13,453 nt of DNA from CAVSWN01 sp046728115 (lineage in GTDB: Bacteria; Acidobacteriota; Vicinamibacteria; Vicinamibacterales; CAVVIG01): contig JBKPDW010000615.1 in assembly GCA_046728115.1 (NCBI GenBank), forward strand, positions 1 through 13,453, in the 5' to 3' direction. Under the pieces are notes generated by a model. The model did not search any database. It saw only the letters and a program-made list of their open reading frames with translations, and was not told where the DNA came from. The position numbers and the translations under genes are program-made. Numbering within the stretch: the stretch's first letter is position 1; every line of letters begins with the position of its first letter. This document shows positions 6,200 to 11,825 of the stretch, piece by piece.

Positions 6200-8641
6200 T
6201 CAGTCCGCTCTCAACGCGCTGATGACATCCACTCGCGACGCCCTCGCAGCCGGCATTAGCGACGCCAGAACCGCCGATGCCACGAGCACCGCCGCGGCCC
6301 CGGCAATCGGCACAGCCCCCGGCATCTCGATCGCCGTGATGAAGCTGCTGACGATTTTCGCGAGCGCAACACCGCCAATAGTGCCGGCGACGATGCCGCT
6401 GACGCCAATCACGGCGCCTTCCTTCAGGATGCGCGTCAACAGCGCCGATGGCGTGGATCCGACGGCGAGGCGCACACCGAATTCGCGCGTCCGCGCGCTC
6501 ACCGAAAACGCCAGAACGCCTGCGACCCCCACAACCGCGATGGCGAGCGCGACACCGGCAAATCCGCTGAATACCAGCGAGTTGATGCGATTCGGCGCCA
6601 GCACCTCGGCGCGCACATCGTCCAGCGTCGCCGCGCGCTCGACAGGCTGATCCGACGCAAGATCTCGAATGATCTTTGTGATGGTCGGTACCAACGCATA
6701 CGGATCCATCTTCGCGTGCACGAACAGCCGGCCGCCGCTCATTTCCTGCTCCATCGGGTGATAGATCGTCATCGTCGGGTTCGGCACGACGTGCTCGTCG
6801 TCCACATCAGGGACGATCCCGACGATGCGTCGCGGACCGGTGCTCACGCCGATGAACTTGGTGACCGGATCCGTCCACATCAGCCGCCGATTGACCGCGT
6901 CCATGTTCGGGAACATCCGCTGTGCAAGGCTCTGGCTGACGATGACGACTTTCTCGCCGTCGCTGCGATCGCCGTCGTTGAAGTCGCGGCCGGCGATCAT
7001 GCGAAAACCCAGCGCGGAGAAGAAACCAGGCGAGACGGTGCGGAACTGGGCCCGCGGGTCCTCTTCGCCGTTGGCCTTCCGATAGCCCTCGGCCGTGAAC
7101 TGCGCCGCGAAGAAGCCGGGATCGCGCCAAGGCACGACGGTGCCCAGAGCGACCTGCTCCACGCCGGGCAGCTGCGAGATGCGGCGAATGGCTTCTCGAT
7201 AGAACGATGTGATCTCTTCGGGTTTCCGTGTGTAGGACACGACAGGAACGTTCACGGCCAGCACGTTGCCCCTGAAGCCGGTCTGTTGTCGCTGCAGCGC
7301 CAGGAGCGTGGTGATGAGCATGCCGGCGCCCGCGAGCAGGACGAACGACGCCGCGATCTGCGTCACCGCGAAGACGCGCAGCCGGCGGTTCGTCCCCGTC
7401 GTGATCCGCACGCTGCCGCTCGACATGCCCAACCCGTTGGCTGATTCCGCCGATGGCAGACGCGGCACGAATGCGAGCAAAATGGCAGCCGACACGGCGA
7501 GGACGACGCCGACCCAGAGCAGGCTCGCATCGACGGTGACGTCGTGCGCGCGTACCGAAAAGCGCGCGGCGTAGCGCGCGAGCACCAAGACCATGGGCCG
7601 CGCGATGACGATGGCCAGCGCGGCGCCTGCTCCGCACAGCAGGAGGCTCTCGGCCAACAGCGTTCGGCGAAGCGCGCCCGTACCGGCCCCAAGTGCGGCG
7701 CGCACGGCGAGTTCGCCCTCTCGTCGAACCGCGCGCGCGAGGATCAGGTTCGCCACATTGGAGCAGGCGACGATGAAGACCAGCGCCGAGGCCGCGAGCA
7801 GCACCAGCAGGATGGTGCGGGCCGGCGCGATGATCTGGTCGCGCAGGTTAACCGCATCGATACGGAAGTCCGCCTGCTTCTGATACGCCTCGGGATGTTC
7901 TTTGACGATGGCGCCGTGCACGGCACGAAGCTCCGCACGCGCCGCTTCGAGATCGACACCAGGCGACAGCCGGCCAAAAAGCTCGGTCATCCGGTGAACC
8001 CGGCCTTCCACCATCGTCGCGTCGAGATGGTGAGGGCTCGTCACGACGTTGGCGATGATCTCCGTCTCCTGTGGATAGGGCACCGAGGGTTCGAGGACGC
8101 CGACGACCGTGGCGGGACGGTCGCTCAGCCTGATCGTCTTACCGACGACCGACGGGTCGCTTCTCAACGCGGTCGTCCAGAACCGGTAGGTGAGCACCGC
8201 CGCGCCGTCGGCCTTCGGTCCATCGTCGCCCGCATTGAGCAGGCGGCCCCGCACGGGCCTCAGGCCCATCACGTCGAAGTACGAGCCGCCCACGACGCCG
8301 GCGCGCACCGTTCGCGGCTCGCCAAGACCGAGCAGCGTGAACTCGATGGTGGAGAAGTCGCCGAACGCGCTGAGCGTCTTCACGCGCGCCTGGAGATCCC
8401 GCAGCTCGGGAACCGAAAAGTGGGCGTTCTCGATACCCACGCCCGTCGCGCTCTGGCGGATGTAGATGAGCCGATCCTGATCGCGATTGACGAGCGGCCT
8501 CAGCAGTACGCCCCGGACAACGCTGAAGATAGCGGCGTTGGCGCCGATGCCAAGAGCCAGTGTGAGCACGACTGTCAGGGTCAGGCCTTTGGCTCGGGCA
8601 AGTGACCGCAGGGCGAACTTGAGGTCGGTCATCAGGTTCAT
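6200..8641 (-). CDS. Orphan MacB/FtsX-type ABC transporter permease (ADOP family)
   Basis: This 813-residue inner-membrane protein from ATG 8641 (MNLMTDLKFALRSL) is a duplicated MacB-like permease with no ATPase gene beside it. That matches the 'acidobacterial duplicated orphan permease' family; its substrate is unknown. Order: TM helix 1 (about 20-43, LTLALGIGANAAIFSVV), periplasmic MacB_PCD-like domain (about 45-245), a three-helix FtsX unit (about 280-400, with ACSNVANLILARAVRREGE), a fourth helix start (about 430, QIAASFVLLAGAGML), a second periplasmic domain (to about 680), and a second FtsX unit (about 690-805, SARTREFGVRLAVGSTP), ending ASRVDVISALRAD. Families of this type are about 800 residues, so it looks intact. 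ATG 8632 (MTDLKF) is an alternative start. TTG 8680 would add 13 residues encoded by a hairpin-forming leader and is less likely. It lies 89 bases after the SRPBCC gene, probably in the arsR operon. Confidence 0.92.
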   Translation of the reverse strand: MNLMTDLKFALRSLARAKGLTLTVVLTLALGIGANAAIFSVVRGVLLRPLVNRDQDRLIYIRQSATGVGIENAHFSVPELRDLQARVKTLSAFGDFSTIEFTLLGLGEPRTVRAGVVGGSYFDVMGLRPVRGRLLNAGDDGPKADGAAVLTYRFWTTALRSDPSVVGKTIRLSDRPATVVGVLEPSVPYPQETEIIANVVTSPHHLDATMVEGRVHRMTELFGRLSPGVDLEAARAELRAVHGAIVKEHPEAYQKQADFRIDAVNLRDQIIAPARTILLVLLAASALVFIVACSNVANLILARAVRREGELAVRAALGAGTGALRRTLLAESLLLCGAGAALAIVIARPMVLVLARYAARFSVRAHDVTVDASLLWVGVVLAVSAAILLAFVPRLPSAESANGLGMSSGSVRITTGTNRRLRVFAVTQIAASFVLLAGAGMLITTLLALQRQQTGFRGNVLAVNVPVVSYTRKPEEITSFYREAIRRISQLPGVEQVALGTVVPWRDPGFFAAQFTAEGYRKANGEEDPRAQFRTVSPGFFSALGFRMIAGRDFNDGDRSDGEKVVIVSQSLAQRMFPNMDAVNRRLMWTDPVTKFIGVSTGPRRIVGIVPDVDDEHVVPNPTMTIYHPMEQEMSGGRLFVHAKMDPYALVPTITKIIRDLASDQPVERAATLDDVRAEVLAPNRINSLVFSGFAGVALAIAVVGVAGVLAFSVSARTREFGVRLAVGSTPSALLTRILKEGAVIGVSGIVAGTIGGVALAKIVSSFITAIEMPGAVPIAGAAAVLVASAVLASLMPAARASRVDVISALRAD

Positions 8642-8652
8642 GTGTTTCAGAC

Positions 8653-8678
8653 GCGGCCGAAGGGCCGCCGCTCCTCTC
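8653..8678 (-). promoter_or_regulatory. Shine-Dalgarno-like site plus hairpin in the permease leader
   Basis: Read on the minus strand, GAGAGGAG (8678-8671) is followed almost at once by GCGGCC-CTTC-GGCCGC (8668-8653), a perfect 6-bp GC stem with a 4-base loop. It lies 11 bases before ATG 8641. Without the hairpin the Shine-Dalgarno-like site is 29 bases from ATG 8641; with the 16-base hairpin folded it is about 13. The stem has no T tract, so it is unlikely to be an intrinsic terminator. Confidence 0.35.
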
Positions 8679-8730
8679 AACTACTAGATCGAACCAGGAG
8701 GGCCAGATTCGACATCGGCCCGAGAGGACA

Positions 8731-9240
8731 CTATGCCATCGTTTGCAGGAACTCCTCGAGCCTGTCCCACATCTCGGCTGCGCCTCTCTCCATGCCGGAC
8801 GCGATGACGCCGTCGCGCTGCTCAATCGAATCGAACTTGGCGTAGGTGGTAAGCGTCGTCTTGCCGTCGCGTTCCTCGAAGGAATAGATTTCGACCCCCG
8901 GCTGGCCCGGCATGCCGTCGAACCCGAATGTCCAGACGAATCGTTCGGGCGGCACGATCTCTCGAAATACACCGCCGAACCCGTGCTCCTTTCCGCTCTT
9001 GTTTCGGACAACGTAGCGCCACGTGCCGCCCGGCCGGAAGTCCATATTGCAGACGGTCATCGTGTCGCCGCGCGTGCCCCACCAGTGCCGCACGTGTTCG
9101 CATTTGCTGTGCGCCTCGAAGACGAGACGGCGCGGAGCGTTGAAGACCCGCGTGAGCTCAATCTCGAGGTCCGACTTCAGGGTCAGGGTCATCGCGCCGA
9201 CTTGTCGGCTGACTGGCTTGGTGCTTTCGGTTGTGGCCAC
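8731..9240 (-). CDS. AHSA1/SRPBCC domain protein
   Basis: This 169-residue cytoplasmic protein has the START-like helix-grip fold that binds hydrophobic ligands. Family features are LTRVFNAPRRLVFEAHS, HVRHWWG, DFRPGGTWRYV, GVFREIVPPERFVWTF, and the C-terminal helix GMERGAAEMWDRLEEFLQ. The chosen start is GTG 9240, because AAGGAGG lies 6 bases upstream, the best ribosome site in the window. ATG 9192 (MTLTLKSDLEIEL) is an alternative with no ribosome site. With GTG, the gene overlaps the 3' end of the arsR gene by 83 bases in another frame, which implies translational coupling. ArsR-type regulators paired with AHSA1/SRPBCC proteins are a common bacterial arrangement; the partner may bind the small molecule that drives the response, but this is not shown. 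The permease gene lies 89 bases downstream. Confidence 0.88.
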   Translation of the reverse strand: MATTESTKPVSRQVGAMTLTLKSDLEIELTRVFNAPRRLVFEAHSKCEHVRHWWGTRGDTMTVCNMDFRPGGTWRYVVRNKSGKEHGFGGVFREIVPPERFVWTFGFDGMPGQPGVEIYSFEERDGKTTLTTYAKFDSIEQRDGVIASGMERGAAEMWDRLEEFLQTMA

Positions 9241-9580
9241 GGGTTGCCTCCTTCTCTTGTTCTTGAAGTTGGGTGAGATAGGCATCGAGCTGATCGAAGC
9301 GTTCGTCCCAGATTCGGCGATAGCGATCGACCCAGTCGGCAACCTCCTTGAGGGGTGCAGGGTCGAGGCGGCATGGCCGCCACTGGGCCTTTCGGCTCTG
9401 GCGGATAAGTCCTGCGCGCTGAAGCACTTTGAGGTGTTTCGAGACGGTCGGCAGCTTCAGATCGAACGGCTCGGCAAGCTCGTTGACAGTTGCCTCGCCG
9501 TTGGCAAGGCGGGCCAGGATGGCGCGGCGTGTCGGGTCGGCAAGTGCTGCGAACGTGTTGCTGAGTTCGTCGCTCGTCAT
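9158..9580 (-). CDS. ArsR-type winged-helix transcriptional regulator
   Basis: This 140-residue protein is predicted to be a dimeric DNA-binding repressor. Residues 1-60 contain FAALADPTRRAILARLANGE, then the helix-turn-helix VNELAEPFDLKLPTVSKHLKVLQRAGLI (about 32-59), and the wing with basic SRKAQWRPCRLDP. The usual metal-site ELCVCDL motif is absent, so it is not an arsenic- or metal-type sensor of that class; it belongs to the subgroup paired with AHSA1/SRPBCC proteins. The helix with IWDERFDQLDAYLTQLQEQEKE (about 90-110) is the normal end of such proteins. The last 25-30 residues, hydrophilic and low in order, are encoded in the overlap with the downstream gene. Start ATG 9580 is 4 bases from a TAGAAT -10 box, with no Shine-Dalgarno sequence. 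A palindrome in the promoter suggests autoregulation. Confidence 0.92.
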   Translation of the reverse strand: MTSDELSNTFAALADPTRRAILARLANGEATVNELAEPFDLKLPTVSKHLKVLQRAGLIRQSRKAQWRPCRLDPAPLKEVADWVDRYRRIWDERFDQLDAYLTQLQEQEKEATRGHNRKHQASQPTSRRDDPDPEVGPRD

Positions 9581-9584
9581 CTGT

Positions 9585-9613
9585 ATTCTACCATGTAGCT
9601 AATTAGCTGGTCG
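9585..9613 (-). promoter_or_regulatory. arsR promoter with palindromic candidate operator
   Basis: On the minus strand TAGAAT (9590-9585) makes a good -10 box (5 of 6) ending 4 bases from the arsR ATG, so the transcript is probably nearly leaderless. The -35 region is weak (GAC-containing, around 9614-9608). A perfect 12-bp palindrome AGCTAATTAGCT covers 9597-9608, exactly in the -10/-35 spacer, the classical position for repressor binding to block polymerase. The site is AT-rich against a GC-rich background, which makes chance less likely. Binding by the adjacent ArsR-type protein is inference. Confidence 0.5.
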
Positions 9614-9693
9614 GAATATTAACGACTCGGGCAGGTCCTGTCAAGTGCATTAGCCGACCCGAACCCAAAGGTACGAAAAACGTTTAAGGTCGT

Positions 9694-9876
9694 GTGCGAG
9701 ATGTGCGCCGCGCAATCCGATCGATCCGGTCGACGCCGATCATGTCCGCGGCCGCGGCGCTCTCGCTGACTCTCGGAATCGGTGCCAACACCGCAATCTT
9801 TTCGATCATCAAGCCTGCTGTTCCACACGCTTGCCGTGCCGGCGGTCGTCGGCCGCGCGTCGTCGATGGACGATGA
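9694..9876 (+). pseudogene. Truncated, frameshifted N-terminus of a second ADOP permease
   Basis: A frame from GTG 9694, with AAGG 4 bases upstream, encodes RDVRRAIRSIRSTP followed by ALSLTLGIGANTAIFSII. This is the characteristic first helix of MacB-like ADOP permeases and parallels LTLALGIGANAAIFSVV of the intact gene at 8641-6200. The match then breaks. After codon 39 (near 9811) the frame gives KPAVPHACRAGG, whereas shifting frame at 9812 gives SLLFHTLAV, the expected continuation (NSLLLRTLPV-like). A loss of 2 bases (or gain of 1) near 9811-9813 explains this. About 750 further residues are missing, so this is a dead fragment of an 800-residue gene. It differs from the intact neighbour at many positions, so it is an old paralogue and no recent copy of it. 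Confidence 0.72.
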
Positions 9877-10042
9877 TCGCCGCGACGGCGCGCGCGATCA
9901 GTCGCTGCGGGCGATGGGGTAATCGCGGATGTCATGCTGCCGTGGACCTCGCCGTCCGGCTTGGTCCAGTTGAGATCGTCGATTCAGTGAGAACGGACGA
10001 CGCCCAGGGGACACGCCCGTCCAAACGCTGTAATGTATCTGG
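9877..10042. other. Non-coding or decayed DNA after the permease remnant
   Basis: Together with the arsR promoter and the remnant this makes about 460 bases without an intact gene. The shifted remnant frame ends at TAA 9920-9922 after residues with no family match. I see no RNA gene, repeat or further recognisable permease piece here; the rest is probably decayed gene sequence plus the promoter of the next gene. Confidence 0.4.
10029..10036 (+). promoter_or_regulatory. Possible -10 element upstream of the small secreted protein
   Basis: TGTAATGT at 10029-10036 offers TGTAAT (5 of 6 to TATAAT) ending 8 bases before ATG 10043, with no Shine-Dalgarno sequence between. Transcription would begin within a few bases of the start codon. 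No clear -35 box is visible. Confidence 0.3.
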
Positions 10043-10426
10043 ATGCGCTCCCGCGTTGCCGTCGTCCTGCTGATCCTCGCTTCCGTCGCCAGCGCCGCTG
10101 AGCGTCAGTGGCAAACAGGAACCTGGACCGACGTTGGTGTGAAGCGGCAGTTCGTCGACTTCGGCCCCGGCTCGAGCGGATTTGGGCCGCCGAACGCCGG
10201 GCTCACCATGCGCGCCCTGGCGGACGTCCGCACGTACGTGATCGAAACCGCCGATCTCCGGCTCGAACTTCGCGACGTCGTGCAGGTCGGACGCCGATCG
10301 GTTGAGGTGCACGTCGGCAGCGAGGTCACGTTCGCGCTCGACAAATCAACGGTGTACGTCCGCGATTCCGACGGTACAGAGCACAAGCTGCACGTCACCA
10401 AGAAGGTGTCCAAACGGAAATCGTAG
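10043..10426 (+). CDS. Small exported protein of unknown function
   Basis: This 127-residue protein has a clear signal peptide: MRSRVAVVLLILASVASA, cleavage predicted after A18 before AERQWQ. The mature part (about 109 residues) starts RQWQTGTWTDVGVKRQ and carries a run rich in beta-strand pattern: TYVIETADLRLELRDVV, RSVEVHVGSEVTFALDKSTVYVRDSDGTEHKLHV. It ends in a basic tail KKVSKRKS. No cysteines and no catalytic motif are seen. I do not recognise a named domain; the pattern suggests a small beta-barrel or beta-sandwich in the periplasm. The next gene starts 17 bases downstream with its own good ribosome site, so the two are probably one operon of exported proteins. Confidence 0.72.
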   Translation: MRSRVAVVLLILASVASAAERQWQTGTWTDVGVKRQFVDFGPGSSGFGPPNAGLTMRALADVRTYVIETADLRLELRDVVQVGRRSVEVHVGSEVTFALDKSTVYVRDSDGTEHKLHVTKKVSKRKS

Positions 10427-10443
10427 TCATCGGAGAAGGACCC

Positions 10444-11199
10444 ATGAGAATCCGATCGAAGCGACTGATGCTGGCGTCGTTCATGATCGCGTGGGCGAGC
10501 GTGGCCTCGGCGCAGACCGCCGACGAGATCGTGGAGAAGTGCCTGACCGCAGTCGGCGGACGTGCTGCGCTTGCGAAAATCAAGTCGCGCTCGACGACCG
10601 GTACGATCACCTTGATGACGCCGGCCGGGGAGATTTCCGGTCCGATTGAAATCCTCAATGAGACGCCGAACAAAGTGCGCACGTTGATCAAAGTCGATCT
10701 AACGTCGCTTGGCGCCGGTCAGATGGTGTTCGATCAGCGGTTCGACGGAAAGAGCGGCTACGTCCTTGACAGCCTTCAGGGCAACCGCGACATCACAGGT
10801 AATCAGCTGGACAACATGCGGAACAGCGCGTTTCCGAGCCCTCTGTTGAACTACAAGGAGATGGGCGCGACGATGAAACTCGAGGGCAAGGAGAAAATCG
10901 GAACCCGCGACGTGTACGTGATGATCTTCGAGCCGGCGAGTGGGTCGGTCGTACGTCAGTACATCGACGCAGAAACGTACCTGCTCACGAGGATGTCGGT
11001 GAAGGTGGACGTTCCACAGGTGGGCGGCGAGCTCGAGCAGACGACCGACTTCACCGATTACCGCGATGTCGACGGCATCAAGCTGCCGTTCCAGGTGAAG
11101 GCATCGTCAGCAGTCCAGAGTTTTGCCGTGACGGTATCGAAAGTCGAACACAACGTCGCAGTGGACGAGACGCTGTTTTCGAAGCCAGAGCCATTTTAG
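10444..11199 (+). CDS. Exported LolA-like / outer-membrane-lipoprotein-sorting family protein
   Basis: This 251-residue protein has a signal peptide (MRIRSKRLMLASFMIAWASVASA, cleavage after A23 before QTADEI). The mature part begins TADEIVEKCLTAVGGRAALAKIKS, a helix typical of acidobacterial and proteobacterial proteins annotated as outer membrane lipoprotein-sorting proteins, followed by alternating strands: TTGTITLMTPAGEISGPIEI, VRTLIKVDL, GQMVFDQRFDGKSGYVLDS. The C-terminal part has YIDAETYLLTRMSVKV, then the YRDVDGIKLPFQV pattern common in this group, and ends VDETLFSKPEPF. This predicts a LolA/LolB-like half-barrel in the periplasm that could hold a lipid or lipoprotein; a true LolA role is not shown. 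Start ATG 10444 has AGAAGGA a few bases upstream. Its stop lies 12 bases from the stop of the convergent coiled-coil gene. Confidence 0.78.
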   Translation: MRIRSKRLMLASFMIAWASVASAQTADEIVEKCLTAVGGRAALAKIKSRSTTGTITLMTPAGEISGPIEILNETPNKVRTLIKVDLTSLGAGQMVFDQRFDGKSGYVLDSLQGNRDITGNQLDNMRNSAFPSPLLNYKEMGATMKLEGKEKIGTRDVYVMIFEPASGSVVRQYIDAETYLLTRMSVKVDVPQVGGELEQTTDFTDYRDVDGIKLPFQVKASSAVQSFAVTVSKVEHNVAVDETLFSKPEPF

Positions 11200-11211
11200 C
11201 CATCGAGCCAT

Positions 11212-11502
11212 TTATCCGTTTCGCAATTGGTGCTGATCTAACCGCTCGCTATGGACCGCGATGGCTTCGGCCAAGATGCGAAGGTCGTCGCGAATGCTTT
11301 CGGCGATTACTTCCATGTGACGGCGCGTCTCGGCGGCAGACCGCCGAATTTCCTCGCGCACGGCGGCAAACTCGGAGCGCACATCCAGCTTGTTTGCTTT
11401 TTGTCGATCGAGTCGATCCAATCGCCGGTCGACTCGATCGAACCGCCGGTCGACTCGATCGAACCGCCGGTCCATCGTTCGCTTGAGTTGTGAAATCGTC
11501 AT
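11212..11502 (-). CDS. Short heptad-repeat coiled-coil protein
   Basis: From ATG 11502 this gives 96 residues: MTISQLKRTM, then near-perfect heptads DRRFDRV, DRRFDRV, DRRLDRL, a linker DRQKANKLDVRSEF, then a long charged helix AVREEIRRSAAETRRHMEV and IRDDLRILAEAIAVHSERLD. This predicts a continuous coiled coil with no signal peptide or membrane segment. I do not know its function; short proteins of this repeat style are common and unnamed. The start at 11502 is chosen because an extended -10, TGCTACTAT (11530-11522), lies just upstream. Longer starts at 11523 (ATG inside that box) and 11568 add a basic leader (MKRCLATIWQGRR) and cannot be excluded. It is convergent with the LolA-like gene. 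Confidence 0.62.
   Translation of the reverse strand: MTISQLKRTMDRRFDRVDRRFDRVDRRLDRLDRQKANKLDVRSEFAAVREEIRRSAAETRRHMEVIAESIRDDLRILAEAIAVHSERLDQHQLRNG
11410..11472 (-). repeat. Three tandem 21-bp repeats encoding heptads
   Basis: Three units of 21 bases lie at 11410-11430, 11431-11451 and 11452-11472. The last two are identical, and the first differs from them at three positions. Each encodes one seven-residue step (RRFDRVD type) of the coiled coil. Identical synonymous codons in adjacent units point to recent duplication by slippage or unequal exchange; protein-level selection alone would not preserve them. Confidence 0.85.
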
Positions 11503-11825
11503 CCGATTCTGAGCGCGCCGCATAGTAGCACGTCGGCCTTGCCAGATCGTTGCCAGACAGCGCTTCATCGCAAAATCGCAGCAGATCTTCTCGGATCAGC
11601 GGTTGACTTGCGCTCGATGCAGTAAATTCTGCGGCCGCTCAAACGGCGATGGTCGCAGAGTCTGCAACTATGCTTGCCGTGCGCGTCAACAACAACGGTA
11701 CGGTACTGGGCAATCGCGGCGCCGGGATCACCGGCCATCTCCGAGGAGACGCGCACGGCGTAAAGGCGATGATGTCCGGCACGCGAACCGCCGAGTCGTT
11801 TCAAGCGCGTCCACCAGCCGCGTCG
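11503..11825. other. Intergenic region without a supported gene
   Basis: These 323 bases separate two minus-strand genes. They contain the extended -10 TGCTACTAT (11530-11522, minus strand) for the coiled-coil gene and, on the plus strand, TTGACT at 11603-11608 with no -10 at usable spacing. Frames on both strands lack domain matches, and I see no tRNA-like or terminator structure. Remnants of a longer 3' part of the neighbouring surface protein are possible but unsupported. Confidence 0.4.

Noticed and set aside
7544..8605. Plus-strand open frame (353 codons) opposite the permease gene
   Set aside because: Antisense to a well-supported permease; the translation is charged and low in complexity with no recognisable fold.
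8653..8668. GC hairpin considered as an intrinsic terminator for the SRPBCC gene
   Set aside because: No T tract follows on either strand, and it sits 11 bases before the permease ATG.
9241..9342. N-terminal extension of the SRPBCC protein (34 extra residues from an upstream ATG)
   Set aside because: The extension lies within the arsR gene and has no ribosome site, whereas GTG 9240 has a near-perfect one.
11410..11472. Tandem repeats considered as a CRISPR array
   Set aside because: Units are directly adjacent with no spacers and are explained by heptads of a coding region.
11603..11628. TTGACT with TAAATT as a plus-strand promoter
   Set aside because: The spacer is only 14 bases and there is no supported plus-strand gene downstream.
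11565..11804. Minus-strand frame of 79 codons between the coiled-coil and lamin-tail genes
   Set aside because: No ribosome site, no domain, Arg-rich translation, and it overlaps a better-supported promoter region only at its end.
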